The translations under genes were made by a program, and so were the position numbers. From contig NZ_JAJSOH010000012.1 in the NCBI RefSeq assembly GCF_021277265.1, positions 62,001-126,000 of the forward strand: a DNA stretch of 64,000 nucleotides, in the 5' to 3' direction. Within the stretch, counting starts at the first letter, position 1; every line of letters starts with the position of its first letter. The DNA is from Kineosporia rhizophila (GTDB lineage: Bacteria; Actinomycetota; Actinomycetes; Actinomycetales; Kineosporiaceae). The notes under the pieces were generated by a model. That model was not told the DNA's origin, ran no database searches, and saw only the letters and a program-made list of their open reading frames with translations. Below, piece by piece: positions 1 to 10,100 of the stretch.

Positions 1-578
1 GAGCGCGAGGTCGCACTCCCCCGACCTCAGCGCCTGAACGGCCAGGTGCAGGGCGACCAGCGAGGAGGAGCAGGCCGTGTCCACGGTGACCGCGGGCCCT
101 TCGAGGCCCAGCACGTAGGACACCCGACCCGAGGCCACACCGCCCGAATTGCCGGTGCTGACGTAGCCTTCCACCTCTTCGACGGGTACATCACCCGTGC
201 TGTAGTCGTGGTAGATCAGGCCGGTGAACACGCCGGTCGCGCTGCCGGTCAGCGACTCGGGGTTGATCCCGGCGTTCTCCAGCGCCTCCCAGGAGGTTTC
301 GAGCAGCAGGCGCTGCTGCGGGTCCATGGCCAGCGCCTCGCGGGGGCTGATGCCGAAGAAGTGCGCGTCGAAGTCACCGGCGTCGTGCAGGAATCCGCCG
401 ACCCCCGAATAGGTCTTGCCGCTGGCCGCCGGGTCTGGGTCGACGACGCCCTCCCAGGCCGGGCCGCGGTCGCGGGGGAAGCCGGTGATCGCGTCGGTGC
501 CTGAGGTGAGCAGGTCCCAGTACTGGCCCGCCGAGCCGACCCCGCCCGGGAATCGGCAGCCCATGCCGACAATCACGA
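1..578 (-). other. PKS module 5: ketosynthase domain, partial
   Basis: The KS that follows the ACP of module 4 begins at about residue 2178 (DPIVIVGMGCRFPGG). It keeps DTACSSS with the active Cys2346 at 70-72, then is cut by the window edge shortly after, at ECDLAL. It should take the saturated chain from module 4. Nothing can be said of the rest of module 5 (its AT type or reductive domains). Confidence 0.93.
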
Positions 579-3500
579 TTGGGTCGTCGGCCGTCCCTGC
601 GGCCGATTCCGGGGCCGGGACGGTGACCGACGTAAGGACGTCGTCCACCAGTTCGCGGATCACGAAGGCGGCCAGCGCGGTCGGGGTCGGGTAGTCGAAC
701 ACCAGAGTGGCCGGGAGCTTCAGGCCGGTTGCGGCGCCCAGGCGGTTACGCAGTTCGACCGCGGTGAGCGAGTCGAAGCCCAGTTCTCGGAACGAGCGGC
801 CGGTGTCCACGGCCGAGAGCCCGTTCATGCCGAGCACGGTGGCGGCCTGGCTCAGGACGAGGTCGCGTACCAGTTCTTCGCTCTCGGCGGGGCTGAGCGG
901 GGCCAGGCGCTGGGCGAGGCCTTCCCCAGTGGTGGTTGTGGTGGCGCTCAGAGCGCGCCGGGACGAGTGGGCCGGGGCCAGGCCGGAGAGCAGGGCCGGG
1001 ACCTCGGTGGCGCGACGCAGACGGGCTCGGTCGATGCGGGCGGGTACGAGGAGAGCCTGGGCGGGGGTGGTCCGGCTGACCGCGTCGAACAGCGCGAGAC
1101 CGTCGGACTCGCTCAGCGGCTGCATGCCCTGCGCGGCCATGCGCTGCCAGTCGGCCGCGGTCAGGTGCCCCGTCATGCCTCCGGCGGTGCTGTCGGTCGT
1201 GAGCTGCCAAGGGCCCCAGGCCAGCGAGACGCCGGGCAGGCCTTCGGCCCGGCGGGCGGCGGCGAGGGCGTCGAGGAAGGTGTTGGCGGCGGCGTAGTTG
1301 GCCTGGCCGGGGTTGCCGAGAACGCCTGCGACGGAGGAGAAGACCGCGAACAGGTCGAGGTCGGTGCTACGGGTGAGCTCGTGCAGGTTCCAGGCGCCGT
1401 CGATCTTGGCGCGCAGGACAGGGCGCAGGCGTTCGGGGGTCAGGGCGCCGATCAGTCCGTCGTCGATCACACCGGCTGCGTGCACGACGCCCTTCAGAGG
1501 GCCCCTGAGTCCGGCGATCACGGCGGCCATGGGTGCGCGGTCGGCGGCGTCCACCGCCAGGACCCGCACGGTGACGCCGGTGGTGGCCAGTTCAGCGGCG
1601 AGAGCGGCGGTTCCGGTGGCCGAGGGGCCGCGGCGGGAAAGCAACACCAGTTCGGGCGGGGAAGCGACGCCGGGCGTGGCACTCAGCGGGCTGGCGGGCG
1701 TAGCGGCAGGCGTGGCAGCCAGCTTGCTGCCCTGCGTGGCGGCAGGCGTGGCGGCAGGCGTAGCGGCAGGCGTGGTGCCCGGCGTAGTCGATGCGGCGGC
1801 TGCCGGGGAGGCCGCGGTGTTGTTGCCAGTGGGCAGGACAGCGGAGGCGGCGAGCTGGCGGGCCAGTTGCCGGGCGACGAGCGCGCCGAGGGCGCCGGAG
1901 GCACCCGTGAGCAGGATGGTGCCGCTCAGGTCGGCCGATGGGAAGGTGAGCACGACCTTGCCCACGTTGCGGGCCTGCTGCAGGTAGCGGAAGGCTTCCG
2001 GGGCCTGGCGCACGTCCCAGGCGGCGACCGGCAGGGGCCGCAGGGCACCGGTGGCGAAGAGCCCGGTCAGCGCCGAGAGCATCCGGCCGATCTCGTCCGG
2101 TCCGAGCTCCAGCAGGTCGAACGCCTGGTACCAGAGGCCCTCGTGCTCACAGGCCACGTCGGCGGCCTCGCGGATGTCGGCCTTGCCCATCTCGACGAAC
2201 CGGTGGCCTTCACCCGCAGCCAGCCGCAGCGAGGCATCCACGAAGTCACCGGCGAGCGAGTCCAGGACCACGTCCACCCCGCCACCGCTGACGGCGCGGA
2301 AGGCCGGCTCGAAGTCCAGGGTTCGGGAGGAGGCGATGTGGTCGTCGGTCAGTCCGAGCTCGCGCAGCACCGGCCACTTCGGGGTGCTGGCGGTGCCGAA
2401 CACGTGCGCGCCCAGGTGCTGGGCCAGCTGGACGGCGGCGATGCCCACGCCACCGGCGGCGGCGTGGATCAGGATCTTCTCGTCGCGCTTGAGGTCGGCC
2501 AGTTCGACCAGCGCGTAGTAGGCGGTGAGGAAGACAACCGGAGCTGCGGCGCCCTCGGCCAGGGTCCAGCCCGGCGGCACCGGGGCGAGCATGCGCTGGT
2601 CGGCCACCGCCTCGGGGCCGAACACCCCCGGGAACAGACCCATCACGTGGTCTCCGGGCTGCAGGGCGGTGACGTCGGCGGCGGTCTCGACGACCACGCC
2701 GGCGCCTTCCAGGCCCAGCTTGCCCGGATCGCCCGGGTACATGCCGAGCACGTTGAGCACGTCGCGGAAGTTCAGGCCACCGGCGCGCAACTGAACGCGC
2801 ACCTGGCCGGGCTGCAGCTCGGCGGCCGGTTCCATCGGGGCCAGCTCGAGGTTCTGCAGGGTGCCCCGGCCGGTGAAGTCCAGGCGCCAGCTGCCCTGCG
2901 GCACGGTGAGCGCCTGAGCGGGACGGACCAGGCGCGGAACCAGGATCTTGCCCTGGCGAACGGCGAACTCGGGCTCACTGAGGGAGGCCCCGCCCGAGAG
3001 CAGGGCACTGAAAGCAGCCATGCGGTCGCCGTCGCCCGCCGGGCCCATCAGGTCGGCCAGCTCATCGACGTCGGCCAAGGCGATCCGGCCCGGGTTCTCC
3101 GCTGCGGCTGCGCGCACCAGACCGGTCAGGGCCGAAGCCCTCAGGTTCAGCCGCACTCCCCCGGCATCCACCGCGCGCTCGGTAACGACCAACAGCCGGG
3201 ACGAGGCGAGAGCCGTTTCCCGGAGCCAGCTCTGAAGCATTCCGAGCAGATCGGTGACAGCGGTCGCCGCGCCCTCAGGCAGAGCCACCACGGCCGACGT
3301 GTTGGGAAGGCAGAACACGACGACGGTCTTCGGCAGCGCGTCCTCGGGGTAAGCCCCAACCAGCTCGCCCAGATCGTCGAAGCGCCGCACTCCTTCGAGG
3401 CCCGTCCCACCGATCACCGCCCAGTCGTCGACCGGCGTCTCAGTGGCCTCGGCACGCACCCAGTCGAGGCCGAAGAGCGCTTCGCGCAGCAGCCCGGCAT

Positions 3501-6500
3501 CCTGGCTCTTAGCCGTGAAAGCCTGTAGTGAAAGGGAACCCACAGTCGCGATCGGCTGACCAGAGTCGTCCGTGAGATCCACGCTGTAGGCGTCGCCGAC
3601 CGGAGCAATGCGCACCCGGGCCGCACGGGCGCCGGTGGCGTGCACCACCACGTCGTTCCAGGCAAACGGAACGCGCACCTGTGCCCCGGCGGCCACGGAG
3701 ATGCCGTGCAGGGCAGCATCGAGCAATGCCGGGTGCAGCCCGAAGCCCGAAACGTCCACCGTCTCGGGCAGGGCGACCTCGGCGAACACCTCGTCACCGC
3801 GGCGCCAGACGGCCTTCACTCCCTGGAACACCGGGCCATAGCTCAGCCCAGTGTCCGAAAGAGCTTGATAATCAACAATGGACGCATCAGCGCCAGCGGG
3901 CGGCCAGGCGGCCGGTTGCGTGGTTGCGGACTGGGTGACGGTGTCCGGCCCTGCCGGCTCCAACAGGCCGGCGGCGTGCCGGAACCAGGTGCCGGTGACG
4001 TCGTCGTGCTCGGCCTGGGAATGGATCGAGACCTGGCCGGAAGACCCCAGCACCACCTGCACGCGCAGTCCGGAGGTGGCCGGAAGCACCATCGGCGCCT
4101 CGATCACCAGCTCGGAGAGCCGTCCCAGGCCGATCTCGTCACCGGCCCGCACGGCCATCTCGACCAGGGCCGTGCCGGGTACCACCACCTGCCCGGCCAC
4201 CCGGTGGTCGGCCAGCCAGGGCTGGGTGTGCAGAGCCAGCCGGCCGGTGAGCATGAGCCCGCCGCTGGCGGCCAGGCTGACGGTGGCTCCGAGCAGCGGA
4301 TGCCCGGCCACCGACTGCCCCAGGCCGGCCAGATCGGCACTGTCGGTGCGCGGGACGACCCAGTAGTGCTCGTGCGTGAAGGAGTACGTCGGCAGGTCCA
4401 CCCGGCGGGCACCGGTGCCGGTGTAGAAGGCCGGCCAGTCCACCGTCAGGCCCCGGGTGTGCACCTTGCCCAGAGCGGTGATCAGGCAGGTGGCCTCGTC
4501 CCGGTCGCGGCGCAGCACCGGCAGCCAGGCCTCACCCGCTTGAGCAGCGTCGTCGGCGCCGAGGGCGGAGAGCACAGCGTCCGGGCCCAGCTCGACGAAG
4601 GTACGCACGTCACGCTCGCGCAGCACCTTCACCGCGTCCGCAAGCCGCACCGGCTCGCGCACCTGCCGGACCCAGTAGGCCGGATCGGTGAGCTCGTCGG
4701 TCACCGGCAGCCCGGTGACGGTCGAGACGATCGCGATCTGCGGACGCTCGTAGGCCACCGAAGCGGTGACCCGGGCGAACTCGGCCAGCATCGGCTCCAT
4801 CAGGGCCGAGTGGAAGGCATGGGAGACCCGCAGACTGCGCACCCGCACGTCCTGGGCCTCGAAGTGCTCCCGCACCCGGGCGACCGCCTCAGCCTGGCCC
4901 GAGACCACCACAGCGGCCGGGCCATTGACGGCGCCGAGGTCGACGCCCTCGATGCTGTCGATCACCTCGCGCACGGTGGCCTCGTCGGCCTGGACCGCGA
5001 GCATCGCCCCGCCGGAGGGCAGGGCCTGCATCAGCCGGCCACGGGCGGCGACCACCGTGCAGGCGTCGGCGAGCGACCAGACCCCGGCCACGTGGGCCGC
5101 GGCCAGCTCGCCGATCGAGTGCCCGGCCATCAGGTCGGGCCGGACGCCCCAGGACTCGAGCAGACGGAACAGCGCCACCTCGACCGCGAACAGGCCGGCC
5201 TGGGCGTACTGGGTCTGGTTCAGCAGTTCCTGGTCGTCCCCGCGGATCACGTCGGCCAGCGTCCGGTCGAGATGCTGGTCCAGCTCGGCACCGACGGCGT
5301 CGAAGGCCTGAGCGAAGACCGGATAGGCGGCATGCAGCTGCTGACCCATCGCGAGGCGCTGTGCGCCCTGTCCGGTGAAGACGAACGCGAGCCGGCCCGC
5401 CGGGCCGGCCACCACGTCCATTGTTGGGGCATCAGCCAGATCGGACAGCCCGGAGACCAACTCGGCGGCCGACGAACCCACGACCACTGCGCGGTGCGAG
5501 AGCCCGGCGCGGGCGGTGGCCAGCGACCAGCCGACGTCGGCCGGGTCGATCCGCTGCCCCAGCGGGGATTCGTGCAGGGTTTCGCCGGAGGGGCGCTCAC
5601 GGACGAAATCGGCCAGGCTGCGGGCCTGCTCGGCCAGGCCCTCGGCGCTGCGGGCCGACAGCAGCCAGGGCACGGCCCTTGCCGTGGTGGGGTTCTCGGC
5701 GGCCGGCGCGTCACCCAGCGTCGAGGTTTCCTCGGGGGCCTCCTCGATGATGACGTGGGCGTTGGTGCCGGAGAACCCGAAGGACGAGATGCCCGCGCGG
5801 CGCGGCCGGTCGCGGCGCGGCCAGGCGACCGGCTCGGTGACCAGCTCGATCGCCCCCGCGGCCCAGTCCACGTGCGAGCTGGGCGAGTCCACGTGCAGGG
5901 TGGCCGGGACCACGCCGTGGCGCATCGCCTGGATCATCTTGATCACCCCGGCCACCCCGGCGGCGGCCTGGGTGTGACCGATGTTCGACTTGACCGAGCC
6001 CAGCAGCACCGGGTTCTCGTCGTCATGAGCCTGCCCGTAGGTGGCCAGCAGGGCCTCGGCCTCGATCGGGTCGCCCAGCCGGGTGCCGGTGCCGTGGCCC
6101 TCGATCACGTCGACCTCACCGGCCGAGAGCCCGGCGCCGGCCAGCGCGGCCTGGATCACCCGTTGCTGGGAGGGGCCGTTCGGCGCGGTCAGGCCGTTGG
6201 TGGCACCGTCCTGGTTGATCGCGCTGCCGCGCAGCACGGCCAGTACGCGGTGGCCGTTCTTCTTGGCGTCGGAGAGCTTCTCGAGCACGAGGACGCCGAC
6301 GCCCTCGCCCCAGCCGGTGCCGTCGGCGGCGTCGGCGTAGGCCTTGCAGCGGCCGTCGGCGGCCAGGCCGCGCTGGCGGGAGAACTCCACGAAGGTGCCC
6401 GGCCGGGCCATCACGGTGACCCCGCCGGCCAGGGCCAGGTTGCACTCCCCCGAGCGCAGCGCGGCGGCGGCCAGGTGCATCGCGACCAGCGAGGACGAGC

Positions 6501-7107
6501 AGGCCGTGTCGACGGTGAGGGCCGGGCCCTCCAGGCCGAGGGCGTAGGAGACGCGGCCGGAGGCGACCCCGCCCGAGGCGCCGGTGCTGACGTAGCCCTC
6601 GACCTCGTCGATCCCGTCGGCGGCGTAGTCGTGGTAGATCAGGCCGGCGAAGACGCCGGTCGGGCTGCCGTGCAGGCCGGCCGGGTCGATCCCGGCGTTC
6701 TCCAGCGCCTCCCAGGAGGTCTCGAGCAGGAGTCGTTGCTGCGGGTCCATGGCCAGGGCCTCGCGCGGGCTGATCCCGAAGAACTGCGCGTCGAAGTCGC
6801 CCGCCCCGGGCAGGAACGCGCCCTCACGCGAGTAGCTCTTGCCGAACGCCTCGGGGTCGGCGTCGTAGACCTCGCCCCACTGCGTGCCCCGGTTCTGCGG
6901 GAACTCGCCGACCGTGTCCCGGCCGGCGGTGAGCAGATCCCAGAACTCCTCCGGCGAGGCCACCCCGCCGGGGAACCGGCAGGCCATCCCCACCACGGCC
7001 ATCGGCTCGAACCGGTCCTCCTCGATCCGGCGCAGTCGCTCCCGCGTCTGCGCCAGGTCGGTGGTGACCCGCTTGAGATAGTCGCGAAGCTTGTCCTCGT
7101 TGGCCAT
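1..7107 (-). CDS. Modular type I polyketide synthase, module 4 and start of module 5 (3' end outside window)
   Basis: Polyketide chain-extending megasynthase. The first 2369 residues are visible and the gene runs off the left edge without a stop. Order: N-terminal coiled-coil docking segment (about 1-33), KS (35-455), AT (575-850), DH (935-1190), ER (1404-1720), KR (1729-1970), ACP (about 2070-2145), then the KS of the next module from about 2178. The ATG at 7107 is chosen because it sits 7 bases after a GGAGAGGG ribosome site and is followed by a typical docking helix (MANEDKLRDYLKRV). The upstream PKS stops 44 bp earlier, and its acidic C-terminal tail is the expected docking partner, so this protein should receive the chain from it. 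Catalytic residues in frame (Cys203, Ser664, His968, Asp1130, Tyr1938, Ser2113, Cys2346) show an intact reading frame. Odd: an Ala/Thr/Pro-rich insertion inside the KR. Confidence 0.97.
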   Translation of the reverse strand, partial: MANEDKLRDYLKRVTTDLAQTRERLRRIEEDRFEPMAVVGMACRFPGGVASPEEFWDLLTAGRDTVGEFPQNRGTQWGEVYDADPEAFGKSYSREGAFLPGAGDFDAQFFGISPREALAMDPQQRLLLETSWEALENAGIDPAGLHGSPTGVFAGLIYHDYAADGIDEVEGYVSTGASGGVASGRVSYALGLEGPALTVDTACSSSLVAMHLAAAALRSGECNLALAGGVTVMARPGTFVEFSRQRGLAADGRCKAYADAADGTGWGEGVGVLVLEKLSDAKKNGHRVLAVLRGSAINQDGATNGLTAPNGPSQQRVIQAALAGAGLSAGEVDVIEGHGTGTRLGDPIEAEALLATYGQAHDDENPVLLGSVKSNIGHTQAAAGVAGVIKMIQAMRHGVVPATLHVDSPSSHVDWAAGAIELVTEPVAWPRRDRPRRAGISSFGFSGTNAHVIIEEAPEETSTLGDAPAAENPTTARAVPWLLSARSAEGLAEQARSLADFVRERPSGETLHESPLGQRIDPADVGWSLATARAGLSHRAVVVGSSAAELVSGLSDLADAPTMDVVAGPAGRLAFVFTGQGAQRLAMGQQLHAAYPVFAQAFDAVGAELDQHLDRTLADVIRGDDQELLNQTQYAQAGLFAVEVALFRLLESWGVRPDLMAGHSIGELAAAHVAGVWSLADACTVVAARGRLMQALPSGGAMLAVQADEATVREVIDSIEGVDLGAVNGPAAVVVSGQAEAVARVREHFEAQDVRVRSLRVSHAFHSALMEPMLAEFARVTASVAYERPQIAIVSTVTGLPVTDELTDPAYWVRQVREPVRLADAVKVLRERDVRTFVELGPDAVLSALGADDAAQAGEAWLPVLRRDRDEATCLITALGKVHTRGLTVDWPAFYTGTGARRVDLPTYSFTHEHYWVVPRTDSADLAGLGQSVAGHPLLGATVSLAASGGLMLTGRLALHTQPWLADHRVAGQVVVPGTALVEMAVRAGDEIGLGRLSELVIEAPMVLPATSGLRVQVVLGSSGQVSIHSQAEHDDVTGTWFRHAAGLLEPAGPDTVTQSATTQPAAWPPAGADASIVDYQALSDTGLSYGPVFQGVKAVWRRGDEVFAEVALPETVDVSGFGLHPALLDAALHGISVAAGAQVRVPFAWNDVVVHATGARAARVRIAPVGDAYSVDLTDDSGQPIATVGSLSLQAFTAKSQDAGLLREALFGLDWVRAEATETPVDDWAVIGGTGLEGVRRFDDLGELVGAYPEDALPKTVVVFCLPNTSAVVALPEGAATAVTDLLGMLQSWLRETALASSRLLVVTERAVDAGGVRLNLRASALTGLVRAAAAENPGRIALADVDELADLMGPAGDGDRMAAFSALLSGGASLSEPEFAVRQGKILVPRLVRPAQALTVPQGSWRLDFTGRGTLQNLELAPMEPAAELQPGQVRVQLRAGGLNFRDVLNVLGMYPGDPGKLGLEGAGVVVETAADVTALQPGDHVMGLFPGVFGPEAVADQRMLAPVPPGWTLAEGAAAPVVFLTAYYALVELADLKRDEKILIHAAAGGVGIAAVQLAQHLGAHVFGTASTPKWPVLRELGLTDDHIASSRTLDFEPAFRAVSGGGVDVVLDSLAGDFVDASLRLAAGEGHRFVEMGKADIREAADVACEHEGLWYQAFDLLELGPDEIGRMLSALTGLFATGALRPLPVAAWDVRQAPEAFRYLQQARNVGKVVLTFPSADLSGTILLTGASGALGALVARQLARQLAASAVLPTGNNTAASPAAAASTTPGTTPAATPAATPAATQGSKLAATPAATPASPLSATPGVASPPELVLLSRRGPSATGTAALAAELATTGVTVRVLAVDAADRAPMAAVIAGLRGPLKGVVHAAGVIDDGLIGALTPERLRPVLRAKIDGAWNLHELTRSTDLDLFAVFSSVAGVLGNPGQANYAAANTFLDALAAARRAEGLPGVSLAWGPWQLTTDSTAGGMTGHLTAADWQRMAAQGMQPLSESDGLALFDAVSRTTPAQALLVPARIDRARLRRATEVPALLSGLAPAHSSRRALSATTTTTGEGLAQRLAPLSPAESEELVRDLVLSQAATVLGMNGLSAVDTGRSFRELGFDSLTAVELRNRLGAATGLKLPATLVFDYPTPTALAAFVIRELVDDVLTSVTVPAPESAAGTADDPIVIVGMGCRFPGGVGSAGQYWDLLTSGTDAITGFPRDRGPAWEGVVDPDPAASGKTYSGVGGFLHDAGDFDAHFFGISPREALAMDPQQRLLLETSWEALENAGINPESLTGSATGVFTGLIYHDYSTGDVPVEEVEGYVSTGNSGGVASGRVSYVLGLEGPAVTVDTACSSSLVALHLAVQALRSGECDLAL
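690..7005 (-). other. PKS module 4: KS-AT(malonyl)-DH-ER-KR-ACP, fully reducing
   Basis: Complete extension module expected to add one malonyl unit and reduce it to a methylene pair. Seen in the sequence: KS with DTACSSS at Cys203 and an HGTGT motif; AT with GHSIGE (Ser664) and HAFH, the malonyl-CoA type; DH with the HxxxGxxxxP motif at His968 and LLDAALH at Asp1130; ER with LGMYPG (Tyr1457) and an AAAGGVG cofactor loop; KR with TGASGALG, an IDD triad (B type) and Tyr1938; ACP with GFDSL at Ser2113. All reductive domains look active by motif. The KR carries a roughly 60-residue low-complexity insertion (about 1753-1815) between its first helix and the VLLSRRG strand, which may or may not affect activity. 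Confidence 0.92.
1660..1840 (-). repeat. Short tandem repeat coding an Ala/Thr/Pro-rich insertion in the module 4 KR
   Basis: Imperfect 12-bp units of the form gcaggcgtggcg (plus strand) recur here. In frame they code TPAA units (TPAATPAATPAAT and variants). The stretch lies between the TGASGALG cofactor loop and the VLLSRRG strand of the KR, where sister modules have only about 10-15 residues. It remains in frame with the rest of the gene. Confidence 0.85.
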
Positions 7108-7114
7108 CCGGCGA

Positions 7115-7122
7115 CCCTCTCC
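7115..7122 (-). promoter_or_regulatory. Ribosome binding site of the module 4/5 PKS gene
   Basis: On the coding strand this reads GGAGAGGG, 7 bases before the ATG at 7107-7105. It supports that start over other in-frame candidates, and the protein then begins with a complete docking helix. Confidence 0.75.
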
Positions 7123-7151
7123 ACTTGCCACGAATCCGTAGCGCCGAAGCG

Positions 7152-10100
7152 CTAAATTCCCAGCTCTTTGTCGATGAAATCGAAGATGTCGTCGTCCTCG
7201 GCCGCTTCGATGCGATCGGCGACGGACACCTCCGGGCTGTCCTGGTCGTCCTCGGCCCGGTTGCGCCGCAGGGCGGTCAGCAGCTCCTCCACCCGGGCGG
7301 TGACCCGGGAACGGGCAGACTCGTCGGCCAGCAGGGTGGCCAGCGCCGACTCGACCTTCTCCAGGCCGGAGAACGCCGCCAGCACCTCGTTCTCGCCGCT
7401 GTCCTCGCCGCCGAGCTGGCGGTGCAGGTGACCGGTGAGCGCGTCCGGCGTGGGGTGGTCGAACACCACGGCCGCGCCCAGGCGCAGTCCGGTGGCCGTG
7501 CCCAGCCGGTTGCGTAGCTCGACCGCGGTGAGCGAGTCGAAGCCCAGTTCCCGGAAGGAGCGGCTGACCTCGACCGCCTCCGGCCCGGGAAGCCCGAGCA
7601 CGTGGGCGGCCTGCGCCACCACCAGGTCGCGGATGGCCTTCTGCCGTTCGTCCGCGCCCAGGGTGAGAAGCCCGGCGGCCACGTCCTTCTCGCCGGCCAC
7701 GTCGGGCACGTCGCCGCTGATCGGGGTGGTCGACGTGCGCCGGGCGGCGGCAGCCGGGACAGGCCCGGCGACCAGGCCCGCCGCGACCGGGGGCAGCCCC
7801 GCCGCGTCGCGGTTGCGCAGGGCCACCCGGTCCAGGCGGGCGGCCACCAGCAGGGCCCGCCCTGCGCCCGGGGTCTGGCCCTCGAGTTCGACGGCGTCGA
7901 CGGCCACGTCCAGCAGGGCCAGCCCGTCGGCCGCGGTGACCGGTACGAAGCCCTGGCGGGCCAAGCGTTTGCGGTCGCCCTCGGTGAGGGTGCCGGCCAT
8001 GCCGCCGGTGGTTCCGGTCAGAGCCGGGTCCAGGTCCCACGGGCCCCAGGCCAGTGAGGTGGCGGCCAGGCCGGCGCGGCGGCGGTGTCCGGCCAGTGCG
8101 TCGAGCACCGTGTTCGCTGCGGCGTAGTTGCCCTGCCCGGGGTTGCCCCAGGTGCCCGCGACCGACGAGAAGAGCACGAACCGGTCCAGATCCGCGTGCC
8201 GGGTGAGTTCGTGCAGGTTCCAGGCGCCGTCGACCTTGGGCCGCATCACCTCCTCCAGCGACTCGGCGGTGAGCGAGCCGATCACCGTGTCCTGCAGCAC
8301 CCCGGCGGCGTGGAACACCGCACTCAGCGGGCGTTGCGAAGGGACGGCGGCCAGGACACTCGCGAGCGCAGCGCGATCCGCCGCGTCGGCGGCGACCATC
8401 CTTACCCCGATGCCGGTCTCGGCCAGATCGGCGGCCAGCAGGGCTGCGCCGGGAGCCGAGGGCCCGCGCCGGGACAGGAGCAGAAGGTCGTCGTCCTGGG
8501 CGCTGTTCTGGTGGGCCAGATGGCGCGCCACCAGGCCCCCGAGAGCGCCCGAGGCGCCGGTGACCAGGACCGTGCCGCTGCGGCGGGAGAAGCTGGGCAA
8601 GGTGAGCACCACCTTGCCCACGTTGCGGGCCTGACTGAGGTGCCGGAACGCCTCGGGGGTACGACGGACGTCCCAGGCGGCCACCGGGAGCGGCTTGAGC
8701 ACCCCGGCGGCGAACAGGCCCGACAGCGCGGCGAACATCTCCGCGATCAGTTCGGGGGTGCAGTCGAGCAGGTCGAACGCCTGGTAGCTGAGACCGTCGT
8801 GTTCGACCAGGACCTCGTCCGGGTCGCGGACGTCGGTCTTGCCCATCTCGACGAAACGGCCGCCGGGCCCGGCGGCCAGGCGCAGCGAGGCGTCGACGAA
8901 CTCTCCGGCCAATGAGTCCAGCACCACGTCGATGCCCGCGGCGCCGGTCTGGGCGCGGAACGCGGCCTCGAACCCGGTGGTGCGGGAGGAGGCGATCCGG
9001 GTCTCGTCCAGGCCCAGAGCGCGCAGCACCGGCCACTTCCCCGGGCTGGCGGTGCCGAAGACGTCGGCGCCCAGGTGCCGGGCCAGCTGCACGGCCGCGA
9101 TCCCGACACCGCCGGCGGCGGCGTGGATCAGCACCCGCTCGCCCTCGCCGAGCCCGGCCAGGACCACCAGGGCGTACCAGGCGGTGAGGTAGACGACCGG
9201 CGCGGCCGCCGCCTCGGCCAGGCTCCAGCCGTCCGGCACCGGCACCACCAGGCGCGAGTCGGTGACCGCGACCGGGGCGAAGGCGCCGTCGAACAGGCCC
9301 ATCACCCGGTCGCCGGGCCGGAACGAGGTGACGTCGCCGCCGACCTCGAGCACCACGCCGGCGCCTTCGAGGCCGAGCAGGCCCGCCTCACCGGGGTACA
9401 TGCCGAGCACGTTCAGCACGTCGCGGAAGTTGACGCCCGCGGCGCGCAGGGCCACGCGGATCTCGTTCGGGGCGAGTGGACGGGTGCCGGCCCGGGTGGG
9501 CACCAGGGCCAGGTTCTCCAGGGTGCCCCGGCCGGTGCACTCCAGTCGCCAGCTCACAGTCGCCGAGCCGTCCACCTCGGCGGAGGCTACGCCGGTGAAG
9601 GCCGGGGACCGGCTCGCTCCCCCGCTCTCGCTGATCTCGTTCGGGTCCAGCGTGTCCACGGCGGGCACGGTGAGCCCGGCCGCGGCGCGGACCAGGCGCG
9701 GCATCAGGGTCTGCCCGGCCCGCACCGCCACCTGGGCCTCGTGCGTGGCCAGGGCTCCGGTGAGCGCCTCGATCGCGTTGTCCTGGGTCTCCAGGTCGAC
9801 CAGGACGATCCGGCCGGGGTTCTCGGCGGCCGCCACCCGGGCCAGACCCCAGACACCGGCCGCGGTCACGTCGACCGGGGCAGCCCCGGCGTCCACGGCC
9901 AGCCGGGTGACCAGCACCAGCCGGCTGTCGGCCAGCTCGTCGGCGGCCAGCCAGTCCTGCAGGGTGCTGAGGACCGCGGCGACGGCGTCGCGGGCGGCAC
10001 CGGGCAGTTCGACCGAGATGTCGGTGGGTTCGTCCTCGGGGATGCACGGCACGATCACGGTGTGCGGGCGAGACGCCTCGTCGGCCAGCAGTGCGGCCAC

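Noticed and set aside
6639..7124. Minus-strand frame at 6639-7124
   Set aside because: It is out of frame with the PKS that starts at 7107 and overlaps its KS. It has no recognisable domain.
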